Source of the DNA: Sabellastarte sp. h YS-2021
Taxonomy: Eukaryota; Annelida; Polychaeta; Sabellida; Sabellidae
Assembly (NCBI GenBank): GCA_964017235.1
Contig: OZ024934.1
Span: 88,626,706 to 88,690,705, forward strand
Length of the DNA: 64,000 nucleotides
Direction: 5' to 3'
The position numbers and the translations under genes were made by a program. Each line of letters begins with the position of its first letter. Position 1 is the first letter of the stretch. Below the pieces are notes generated by a model. That model did no database searches and was not told where the DNA came from. It worked only from the letters and a program-made list of their open reading frames with translations. Positions 27,401 to 39,400 of the stretch are shown here, piece after piece.

Positions 27401-30400
27401 GCGAGCTTTCACTCTGTGAAGTTTCAGACCCATAGCTAATTACTCACCTACTCAAAATGAGTAAATGCGAATTATCTCTAAAAGTATTGCAGATAGCCAA
27501 TTTTTGTCAAATTAATCATTCACCTACTTTTGGGAGAGCTTTCAGTTGGTGAAGTTTCAGACCCATAGCTAATTACTCACCTACTCAAAATGAGTAAATG
27601 CGAATTATCTCTAAAAGTATTGCGGATACCCAATTTTTATCAAATAACTCATTCATCTACTTGTGGGAGAGCTTTCACATGGTGAAGTTTCAGACCCATA
27701 GCTAATTACTCACCTACTCAAAATGAGTAAATGCGAATTATCTCTAAAAGTATTGCAGATAGCCAATTTTTCTCAAATTAATCTTTCACCTACTTTTGGG
27801 AGAGCTTTCACTTGGTGAAGTTTCAGACCCATAGCTAATTACTCGTCTACTCAAAATGAGTAAATGCTAATTATCTCTAAAAGTATTGCAGATAGCCAAT
27901 TTTTCTCAAATAACTCATTCACCTACTTTTGGCAGAGCTTTCACTTGGTGAAGTTTCAGACCCATAGCTAATTATTCACCTACTCAAAATGAGTAAATGT
28001 GAATTATCTCTAAAAGTATTGTAGATAGCCAATTTTTCTCAAATAACTCATTCACCTACTTTTGGGAGAGCTTTCACTTTAACAGCAAAACTATTCAATT
28101 TAAAGGAGTTTTGTCAAATATGTTGAATTATCTCTAAAAGTATTGCAGATAGCCAATTTTTCTCAAATAACTCATTCACCTACTTTTGGCAGAGCTTTCA
28201 CTTGGTGAAGTTTCAGACCCATAGCTATTTATTCACCTACTCAAAATGAGTAAATGCTAATTATCTGTAAAAGTATTGCGGATACCCAATTTTTATCAAA
28301 TACTCATTCATCTACTTGTGGGAGAGCTTTCACATGGTGAAGTTTCAGACCCATAGCTAATTACTCACCTACTCAAAATGAGTAAATGCGAATTATCTCT
28401 AAAAGTATTGCAGATAGCCAATTTTTCTCAAATAACTCATTCACCTACTTTTGGGAGAGCTTTCACTTGGTGAAGTTTCAGACCCATAGATAATTATTCA
28501 CCTACTCAAAATGAGTAAATGTGAATTATCTCTTAATAGTATTGCAGATAGCCAATTTTTCTCAAATAACTCATTCACCTACTTTTGGAAGACCTTTCAC
28601 ACACGAAAATGAAAAATTGTGAATATCTCGGAAAAGCTATTTCTTCTGCTTTAATGCTCGGCGGGAGATACACACCACGGCAGTGGTCTTGACAAAAATT
28701 TTTGTCTCCCCAAAAATGGTGGCCATTTTGAATTTTCAAAGTTTTTGCAAAACACAAAAATGCTTATATCTCGAAAACCGTGCTATATGGAGCGAACTCA
28801 ACAAAATTTTGGACCTGCTGGGTATCTCTGCAGAGTAGCCATGCCAATTTTCAAAATATTTTTGTCTCGCCAAATATAGCGGACATTTTGAATTTTTAAA
28901 TTTTTTGCAAAACACAAAAGTGCTTATATCTTGAAAACCGTGCTAGATAGAGCAGACTGCGCTGACTTTGGTTGCCACAACAGTATAAGGCTAGAAACGA
29001 AGCATTTTCTTAATACTTTAGCACTCACCTTTATATCCTTTTCGGGACGCTTTGTTTTTGCTATGCAAAAACATTATCTTTTTTTTTTGCGAGCGATCCT
29101 CTAGTTTATAATTGGTCCTAGAGGTTTGGAATGGTAAACCATAGGAAATCATGGGCTGGGAATGTATTTGTGGTTAGATTTGACCTTGGACCCCTTCTTC
29201 AAGGTCGAACGAGGATATTGCATTTGTAGTATTTCTTTAAATATGTTTTAACCTATTTTTTGCACTTAAACAATTACCTTGTTATTTTCCTTCATAATAC
29301 CATTTACAGGGCACAACTTTTTTATCCTTTTCTTCTGTCAGCTTCGGAATTTCTTTCGAACTTGCTGTTCAGTTACCATTTACTGTATTTCTGTACAGCC
29401 CTTTTCCTGATAATTATTCTGTCCTCTAATCACCTTCACAAATCAAAAACACTCAGTCAGCTGACACAGTGCCCGTTCACGGGCACTCTCCTCTTGTTTT
29501 TCTAAAAAAATGAACAATATAATATTATCTTAGGATATACTCAATAAAATAACAACATGAAATGAATAAAGTACACACATGGGCATAATGTTTCTCAGGG
29601 CTAGTTGTCTGATGCAAAACAATATGTTTTACCATATAACTTAGTTCATAAAATGGAATATTCAGAAACTGGAGGGCTGGATACTAATCTGTGCTAATCT
29701 GTGCAGACATTTATCAGGTGAGGGACTGTTGCAGACATCTGGTGTGCTGGCTGTTGTCGTTTTGGGTGTCACCATCAGTAGCAACAGGACCAGCATCAGC
29801 CCAGAAGTGGAGACTTTTCTTCACCGGTCAGTGTTCTGTACAAACAGTGCTGTATGATAAATGACAATTACAATGTAGTTTCATAGCTTTATGATTGTTG
29901 TACCTATTTCCAGTCTATTACTAAAAGTGTGCAGTCTTTTTTAGTTGTAACATTTAAAACATTTTAGCACACTTTTCTTGACCCACAAAATCGTGTCTAT
30001 AACTACAAACACTTCTAGTTTAATAATATATAGCTTATTTTAATATTTTTGCACAAAAACATGTGTAAGTCTGATCTGAAAACCATTTAGACTGGAAAGT
30101 GGAATGGACTGGATTCTGGTTCACGAAGGATAAACTAAATTCTGGTATTTTGGTCACATAATCTTTTCCAGGGTGTATCTCAGAAACTGTGAGGCATAGG
30201 AAGTTCATACATGGTGGGTACATTAGTAAGGGGGTTTTGGTGAGGAATGTCATAGTGTGACCTTGATTTGACCTTTGACCTTTCTAGTCTAGGCTATATC
30301 GTGGAAACCGCAAGGTGTATGAAGTTGAAACTTGGCAGGGATATTGGTTAGGAAGGCGGGTGAAGGGTGTAGTTGTGCAACAACATGGTTTGATCTTGAT

Positions 30401-33400
30401 TTGATCCTTGACCTTGCCATAGTGATCGTGACCTTTTAAATTTGTCTTGAGTTTTATCTCAGAAACTGTAAGGAGTAGGAAGTTGCTACACAGTGTTATG
30501 GTGTGACCTGTGGCCTTAGCTCTGGCAGAATGTTTGCTACTGCCACATTGAGACATATTTCAGTAATCACAACACTATATGGATTGTTGCAAATGATTAT
30601 TATGTCCACCCCACTGGGGGGTGGACATATTATTTTTGCTTTTTCCGCCGTTCGGCGTCCCACTTGGTTTCCAGACATTTAAGGCAACAGTTCTTATCCT
30701 ATCTTTACCAAATTTGGCACACAGGTTTATTAGGTTAATAGCTTGTATGGGATTGCTTTTGGTGATGATAGCTCTATAGCTAACTGAGTAATAGCTACTT
30801 TGCTACTTTTGAGTAGCTCTTTGGTTTCCAGACATTTTAAGGAATGCTATTAAGCCTAGCTTTCCGAAATTTGGTATGGGGGTTCATTGGGTTAATAGCT
30901 TGTATGGGATTGCTTTTGGGGGGAATTACTTCATAGATGAGTGAGTAATTAATTAAATAAATGAGTAATTGGCTATTTTGAATACTGAAAAAGGCAAATG
31001 TGTTCATATCTCCTAAACCGTGCGAGATAGAGCAATTTCGTCGAAATTTTGGACCCACAGGGTATCTAAGGAATGTAATCTTTGCAATTTTCAAAAAATT
31101 TTCCCCTCCCCAAAAATGGCGGCCATTTTGAATTTTCGAATTTTTGCCAAAAATGGCAAAACACAAATTTGCTTCTATCTCCTTAACTGTGCGAGATAGA
31201 GCGATTTCGTCGAAATTTTGGACCCACAGGGTATCTAAGGAATGTACTCTTTGCAATTTTCAAAAAATGTTCCGCTCCTCAAAAATGGCGGCCATTTTGA
31301 ATTTTCGAATTTTTGCCAAAAATGGCAAAACACGAATTTGCTTCTATCTCCTTAACCGTGCGAGATAGAGCGATTTCGTCAAAATTTTCGACCCACAGGG
31401 TATCTGAAAATTCTACTCTTGGCAATTTTCAAAAAATTTTCCCCTCCCCAAAAATGGCGGCCATTTTGAATTTTCGAATTTTTGCCAAAAATGGCAAAAC
31501 ACGAATTTGCTTCTATCTCCTTAACCGTGCGAGATAGAGTGATTTAGTCGAAATTTTCAACCCACAGGGTATCTAACAAATGTATTGTTTGCAATTTTCA
31601 AAAAATTTTCCCCTCCCCAAAAATGGCGGCCATTTTGAATTTTCGAATTTTTGCCCAAAATGGCAAAACACAAATTTGCTTCCATCTCCTTAACCGTGCG
31701 AGATAGAGCGATTTCGTCGAAATTTTCGACCCACAGGGTATCTGAGCATTGTACTCTTGGCAATTTTCAAAAAATTTTCCCCTCCCCAAAAATGGCGGCC
31801 ATTTTGAATTTTCGAATTTTTACCAAAAAATGGCAAAACACAGGTTTATTAGGTTAATAGCTTGTATGGGATTGCTTTTGGTGATGATAGCTCTATAGCT
31901 AACTGAGTAATAGCTACTTTGCTACTTTTGAGTAGCTCTTTGGTTTCCAGACATTTTAAGGAATGCTATTAAGCCTAGCTTTCCGAAATTTGGTATGGGG
32001 GTTCATTGGGTTAATAGCTTGTATGGGATTGCTTTTGGGGGGAATTACTTCATAGATGAGTGAGTAATTAATTAAATAAATGAGTAATTGGCTATTTTGA
32101 ATACTGAAAAAGGCAAATGTGTTCATATCTCCTAAACCGTGCGAGATAGAGCAATTTCGTCGAAATTTTGGACCCACAGGGTATCTAAGGAATGTAATCT
32201 TTGCAATTTTCAAAAAATTTTCCCCTCCCCAAAAATGGCGGCCATTTTGAATTTTCGAATTTTTGCCAAAAATGGCAAAACACAAATTTGCTTCTATCTC
32301 CTTAACCGTGCGAGATAGAGCGATTTCGTCGAAATTTTGGACCCACAGGGTATCTAAGGAATGTACTCTTTGCAATTTTCAAAAAATGTTCCGCTCCTCA
32401 AAAATGGCGGCCATTTTGAATTTTCGAATTTTTGCCAAAAATGGCAAAACACGAATTTGCTTCTATCTCCTTAACCGTGCGAGATAGAGCGATTTCGTCA
32501 AAATTTTCGACCCACAGGGTATCTGAAAATTCTACTCTTGGCAATTTTTAAAAAATTTCCCCTCCCCAAAAATGGCGGCCATTTTGAATTTTCGAATTTT
32601 TGCCAAAAATGGCAAAACACGAATTTGCTTCTATCTCCTTAACCGTGCGAGATAGAGTGATTTAGTCGAAATTTTCAACCCACAGGGTATCTGAGCATTG
32701 TACTCTTTGCAATTTTCAAAAAATTTTCCCCTCCCCAAAAATGGCGGCCATTTTGAATTTTCGAATTTTTGCCAAAAATGGCAAAACACGAATTTGCTTC
32801 TATCTCCTTAACCGTGCGAGATAGAGTGATTTAGTCGAAATTTTCAACCCACAGGGTATCTAACAAATGTATTGTTTGCAATTTTCAAAAAATTTTCCCC
32901 TCCCCAAAAATGGCGGCCATTTTGAATTTTCGAATTTTTGCCCAAAATGGCAAAACACAAATTTGCTTCCATCTCCTCCCCAAAAATGGCGGCCATTTTG
33001 AATTTTCGAATTTTTGCCCAAAAAAAGTGCGAGATAGAGCGATTTCGTCGAAATTTTCGACCCATAGGGTATCTGAGCATTGTACTCTTGGCAATTTTCA
33101 AAAAATTTTCCCCTCCCCAAAAATGGCGGCCATTTTGAATTTTCGAATTTTTACCAAAAAATGGCAAAACACGAATTTGCTTCTATCTCCTTAACCGTGC
33201 GAGAAAGAGCGGTTTCGTCGAAATTTTCGACCCACAGGGTATCTAAGCAATGTACTCTTTGCAATTTTCAAAAATTTTGAATTTTTGCCAAAAATGGCAA
33301 AACACAAATTTGCTTCTATCTCCTTAACCGTGCGAGATAGAGCGATTTCGTCGAAATTTTTGACCCACGGGGTATCTCAGAAATGTACTCTGCAATTTTC

Positions 33401-36400
33401 CAAAAATGTTCTCCTCCCCACATATGGCGGCCATTTTGAATTTTCGAATTTTTGCCCAAAATGGAAAAACACAAATTTGCCTTAACCGTGCAAAATAGAG
33501 TTATTTCGTTGAAATTTTCGACCCATAGGGTATCTAAGAAATGTACTCTTGGCAATTTTCAAAAAATTTTCCTTTTCCCAAAAATGGCGGCCATTTTGAA
33601 TTTTCAAATTTTTGCCAAAAATAGAAAAACAGGAATTTGCTTCTATCTTCATAACCGTGCAAGATAGAGTGATTTCGTCAAAATTTTCGACCCAACCAAT
33701 GCAAAAAGGCATGAAGCTGAAATAATTTACATCTACACTAATAAATATTTAAGCATCATTGATATATTTTACAAATGAAACAGGGTCTTGTAAGACTACT
33801 GTACAATTTTGGCAAAAGGTTCATGGGGTGGACATTACACATGATAATGTGTGTTCTTCTATGCTATCCTGTTTCTATTCGCATCTACTATCAACAGGGC
33901 GTCCTATTTCTAGTTATAAATTTTTTTTTATCTCCCGCCGGGCTTTAGCCCGGGAGGGAGATTATGAAATGATGCCTGTGTGTGCGTGCGTGCGTGCGTG
34001 TGTGCGTGCGTTAGTTAGTCACGCAGATTCCTCCAAAACTACTACAGCTACAGATTTTTTGTAAATTAATTGTCCCAATGAATTTTCACGCCCTCGAAAA
34101 TTTTTTTGGTTTTATGGACTTAGGCCTAAAGATAACTGAGTAATAGCTATCTTAGCTACTTGGAGTAAAGGGCTCATAACTCAAAAACTATTGCAGTTAC
34201 AACTTTTTCTTCAAATATGTTGTTCAGCTACTTTGTCCTTAGCTATAAGATGGTACATAGTTTGGGGTCCCATTGCATGCCATAAGTGAGTAATAGCTAT
34301 TTTCTCATTTGTAGCTAAATAACAAAAGGAGTAAATGTCAAATATCTTCAAAAGTATTACAGTTACAGAAATCTTTTCAAATATGTTGTTCATCTACTTT
34401 TTGGAAAGCTATCACATAGTAAAGTTTCAGACCTGTTGCACCTTGGATAGCTGAGTAATAGCTACTTTGAAATTCTGACTGTTGAGTAAAGCCATTGTAA
34501 CTCCAAAACTATTGCAGTTAGAGTGTTTTCCTAAAATATGTTGTTCAGCTACTTTGTCCTTAGCTATAAGATGGTACATAGTTTGGGGTTCTATTGCATG
34601 CCATAAGTGAGTAATAGCTATTTTCTCATTTGTAGCTAAATAACAAAAGAAGTAAATGTCAAATATCTTCAAAAGTATTAAAGTTAGGGAAATCTTTTCA
34701 AATATGTTGTCCATCTACTTTTTGGTAAGCTATCACATAATAAAGTTTCAGACCTGTTGCACCGTGGATAGCTGAGTAATAGCTACTTTCAAATTCCGAC
34801 TGTTGAGTAAAGCCATTGTATCTCCAAAACTATTGCAGTTAGAGTGTTTTCCTAAAATATGTTGTTCAGCTACTTTGTCCTTAGCTATAAGATGGTACAT
34901 AGTTTGGGGTTCTATTGCATGCCATAAGTGAGTCATAGCTATTTTCTCATTTGTAGCTAAATAACAAAAGAAGTAAATGCCAAATATCTTCAAAAGTATT
35001 AGAGTTACAGAAATCTTTTCAAATATGTTATTCATCTACTTTTGGGTAAGCTATCACATAGTTAAGTTTCAGACCTGTTGCACCATGGATAGCTGAGTAA
35101 TAGCTACTTTCAAATTCCGACTGTTGAGTAAAGCCATTGTATCTCCAAAACTATTGCAGTTACAGTGTTTTCCTAAAATATGTTGTTCAGCTACTTTGTC
35201 CTTAGCTATAAGATGGTACATAGTTTGGGGTTCTATTGCATGCCATAAGTGAGTAATAGCTATTTTCTCATTTGTAGCTAAATAACAAAAGAAGTAAATG
35301 TCAAATATCTTCAAAAGTATTAAAGTTAGGGAAATCTTTTCAAATATGTTGTCCATCTACTTTTTGGTAAGCTATCACATAGTAAAGTTTCAGACCTGTT
35401 GAACCTTTGATAGCTGAGTAATAGCTACTTTCAAATTCTGACGGTTGAGTAAAGCCATTGTAACTCCAAAACTATTGCAGTTAGAGTGTTTTCCTAAAAT
35501 ATGTTGGTCAGCTACTTTGTCCTTAGCTATAAGATGGTACATAGTTTGGGGTTCTATTGCATGCCATAAGTGAGTAATAGCTATTTTCTCATTTGTAGCT
35601 AAATAACAAAAGAAGTAAATGTCAAATATCTTCAAAAGTATTAAAGTTAGGGAAATCTTTTCAAATATGTTGTCCATCTACTTTTTGGTAAGCTATTACA
35701 TAGTAAAGTTTCAGACCTGTTGAACCTTTGATAGCTGAGTCATAGCTACTTTGAAATTCCGACTGTTGAGTAAAGCCATTGTATCTCCAAAACTATTGCA
35801 GTTAGAGTGTTTTCCTAAAATATGTTGTTCAGCTACTTTGTCCTTAGCTATAAGATGGTACATAGTTTGGGGTTCTATTGCATGCCATAAGTGAGTAATA
35901 GCTATTTTCTCATTTGTAGCTAAATAACAAAAGAAGTAAATGTCAAATATCTTCAAAAGTATTAAAGTTAGGGAAATCTTTTCAAATATGTTGTCCATCT
36001 ACTTTTTGGTAAGCTATCACATAGTAAAGTTTCAGACCTGTTGAATCTTTGATAGCTGAGTAATAGCTACTTTGAAATTCTGACTGTTGAGTAAAGCCAT
36101 TGTAACTCCAAAACTATTGCAGTTAGAGTGTTTGCCTAAAATATGTTGTTCAGCTACTTTGTCCTTAGCTATAAGATGGTACATAGTTTGGGGTTCAGGT
36201 GATTAATAAATTTTACAGCTTCATGAATTTTAGCTTACAAATTAATGCAACTGTAGTCTTCCCATTAAAGTGTCTTGTTTTGATTCTTTGTCTTTATACA
36301 CATTTTCTCTTTCTGAATTGTTATTTTTCCTGCACCTTTACATAATATTATACTGTCTGTTCTGAAAGACTCTTTTTTTCCTTAATTGTACTTTTTAAAT

Positions 36401-39400
36401 TATTCTATATCTCATCTGGGACAAAAACAAAAAAACAAGGTCGGATATTTGTGTTGAATAACTTCCTGAATCCTGGTGTTTTAGCATATATGTGCATGTA
36501 TGCACATCATTTATTTTTTATTAACCTATGAAATCAGGGCAGTGATACTGTCCCCGCAGCAAATACTTTAGTCTGACAACTTGTATGATAAGTCTCTGTA
36601 TTACTGAGTATGTATCTGCACACGTTTGTTCAGGTTCTGGGAGATGCTGGCTTACCTGGCCAACACGCTGATTTTCATCCTAGTGGGGCTGGTAATTGCT
36701 GTGAAAACTGTTGCTCATGTCACCTTCAAAGATGTAGTACTCATTATGGCCCTGTACTGTGCACTCACTGTCATCAGGTCAGTGTCATATATGCCAATGT
36801 TTGTGTAGTGATTAAAATTTGGTCTTATACTTTAATAGCTCCTGATCTCTGTACACGCAAATTCTTAGAAGCAGAAACATAATCATACTTCAAAATTCAT
36901 TAGAGTGTTGGATATGCATGAGTCATAAACCATAGACACTGGGAACCAAGGAAAATTAAAGGTGATTAAGCCTTTGCTACATTTGTTTGAAGAGTACGGT
37001 TTATATAAACAGAACTGGTAATGTTGCAATTAATAAAGCTTAAGCAACAAATACATTTGACATTTTAGTGAAGGATTTGCAATAAAATTTATGGGTTTGA
37101 CATGAGTGAAATGTGCTTATAAAGAATAAATGTAATTATAAATCTGATTCATATGGGCACAGATTACAAGACAAGATTGGTATTAAAGCTACTAAATGTT
37201 GTAAAGAAGTATGAAAGAATTATTTTTGCAGTGTATGAATATTGTCGGTATAAAGTAGCTATAACACATAAAAGCATATTTGAAATAATGCCTTGGGAGC
37301 TATTGAAAATAACATTGAAAATGAATATAATAGGAAAACTTCCCGAATGACATATACAGAAAAAATATATCACGAATGAAGATAACAATATTATACGAGT
37401 GCGTAGCACGAGTATTATATTGTTAATCTTCATGAGTGATATATTTTTTCTGTATATGTCTGATGAGGGATGTTTTACTTTTATTATCCACCATTTTGTG
37501 CGATTTATGGGTCAAATAATATGAATATTTAATGAGAAAACGTGAAACAGACTGTCAAAAAGAATGAGCAACACTGAATATAAAACTTCAATCTTTACCT
37601 TGTAATATCTCAGTCATTTCTGCATGGATATTTATGCAACATGCATGAGCAGAAGCGCTAGAATAACACCTTTCTAATGATATATTATACATATTTTTAA
37701 GTTACATACTTTCCGAGATATTGTTGAAAAACCGGAAGTTAATCACACTCAATATCCATAGTACCGGGGCGCCGGTGTATACAAAAAAAATACATCCCGG
37801 TCTGTATTTCCCCATATTTAGGGCAAATACGTCGCGTGGTGGATAATAAATTGCATTTCAGTTTTGAGTTTCATGAAACTGCATGTATACCGATTGATAC
37901 CAAAATATTGGCATATGATCCCTTCCCAACCTGGATTATATTACCACATCTAATGCCTCAACCTCAAGGAATTCCCCCTTACTTTGACTACTATAGTGCC
38001 AGACTTGTATTTCTTTTTTTAAATATTTGAAACTCAGAACAAAGTGGGATTGCATGCTGGCCCAGAGTAGTCCACAAGCTGGAGATCCTCAATGTTCCCC
38101 TATTAAATGGGTTAGATGAAATAATGTAATCATGTATGACCTTAGCCCCGCCCATATCAGTTAAATATTCCGTATTACCTGTTCATATTTTCACAGGGCT
38201 ATTGTGATCCTAGTATTCAGCCCTGCTCTGAAGCGTATTGGGTACGGGCTGACCTGGAGGAACAGTACCATGATGATTTGGGGAGGGCTGAGAGGGGCGG
38301 TTGGCCTCACTCTTGCCCTAGTGGTGGTACAGAACAATGCACTGGATGACACAGGCACCACACAGAACCTGGTATGTCAGTTTTAACCGCTTTGGATTGA
38401 AAATTGTGTATATTAAAATCTGTCATGGATCTGAGGTGGCTGTTATTGTGCTGAGAATTGTATTGAATTAAAAATAATTTGAAATGTGAAACTAGAAGAG
38501 AGCACCAAATTCCACCTGCAATCTGGACTGGTTCACTCCAATTTGGACAATTTTTGGCTTTTAATGAAATAACAGTACTAAATCCATTAACTTAAAAAAA
38601 AGTTAACAATTCAAAACTGCCTTTGGGCAATTTGTGCCCTTGGGACTGATTTGGTTCTTAGGTCAATATAGAGACAGTTCATATATATTATTTATTACCA
38701 GTTTTCAGTACTTATAGATGTCAGGACTTTACATATGGGCATGTAGTGGTCCTCAGTCAGTATATACTTTTCAGATCTTGCTGCACACTGCAGGCATTGT
38801 GCTGATGACATTACTCCTGAATGCCACCACAGTACAGCCGCTGCTGAACATCCTGGGTATGAGTGAGGTCTCTGTACCCAAACGTATGGCCATGGCTAGT
38901 GCAGTGAGAGCTCTCAACGACGTGGTCAACACCTCCACAAGACTCTACAAGACTGACAGGTCTGCCTGATTGGATTTCAGGTTTTTAAAGGGTTTTAATG
39001 TCACTCTTAAATCATAGTGTATGTCTGGTCATGGCAGGGATGGAGGAAAGTGATACATATTACTTTAGCTTATGTACTGAAAACTACTCTGTATCTGCAA
39101 GCAGAAAGTAATATTCCATTGGGCTATGGCGGCCATGGTTCAAAAATCATTAATATGTTTTAAAACTTAAACTATTGCAGCTAGCTTTATCAGATTTTCT
39201 CAAAATTTAAATGTCTAGGAAAACTTGCCTGAGAGTAACTTTGGCTTTGTTTTGAAAAAAAAATTCTACCATATCACATCTTTAATATAAGATAGGGGGA
39301 TCACCATATCAAAAAGGCCTAATTTCCCTTTTCATTGGTCCTAAGGGTTCGGAATGAGAATACCACTTATTGGAAATCTTGGTCTGTAAATATTATGCAA

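Larger units (their letters stand above)
24656..29104 (+). mobile_element. Helentron-like element, AAGCGTCCCG family, inserted in satellite F
   Basis: 5' hairpin AAGCGTCCC-GCAA-GGGACGCTT (24656-24677), then CCGCCGG-type simple sequence (24701-24725). Satellite B fills 25020-26140 and 28692-28960. The inverse repeat CGGGACGCTT is at 29043-29052, with a perfect hairpin GTTTTTGC-TAT-GCAAAAAC (29054-29072) and an end near CTAG (29104) before a T. Flanking satellite F resumes as TTATAATTGGTCCTAGAGG, so the element split a pre-existing array. It contains a further nested element (26147-28691). Confidence 0.76.
22163..29496 (+). mobile_element. Helentron-like element, TGTCAGCTGAC family, with nested insertions
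   Basis: 5' hairpin TGTCAGCTGAC (22163-22173) and GTCAGCTGACA (22180-22190), then GCGTCC-type simple sequence (22208-22230). Body: about 160-bp GAGTAATAGCTACTTTT monomers (22540-24000), a possible 5' fragment of another family (TGTATCCACTGG at 24006) and satellite F units (24180-24655). An insertion (24656-29104) interrupts here; satellite F then resumes (29105-29215). 3' side: GTCAGCTGACA (29456-29466), a perfect hairpin AGTGCCCG-TTCA-CGGGCACT (29468-29487), and an end at CTCTTG (29496) before a T. Confidence 0.75.
30602..33860 (+). mobile_element. Helentron-like element, ATGTCCACCCC family
   Basis: 5' hairpin ATGTCCACCCC (30602-30612), short loop, GGGGTGGACAT (30618-30628), preceded by TT and followed by CCGCCG-type sequence. 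The body is satellite C. The inverse repeat GGGGTGGACAT is at 33825-33835, with a perfect hairpin ACACAT-GATA-ATGTGT (33837-33852). The 3' end past the hairpin is not fixed (about 33860). Confidence 0.77.

Noticed and set aside
25023..33712. Many overlapping 60-139-codon ORFs on both strands containing MAAILNFRIF or NSKWPPF
   Set aside because: They are translations of the GGCGGCCATTTTG satellites in different frames. Both strands and several frames are open at once.
34211..35998. Five regularly spaced 60- to 95-codon minus-strand ORFs beginning MDNIFEKIS or MNNIFEKIS
   Set aside because: They repeat with the 321-bp satellite period, have no family resemblance, and recur in the copy at 48492-49637. 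Artefact of an array without stops in that frame.
36610..36882. 90-codon ORF overlapping exon 6 in another frame
   Set aside because: Shadow of the SLC9C1 exon, whose frame matches the NHE family and splice phases.
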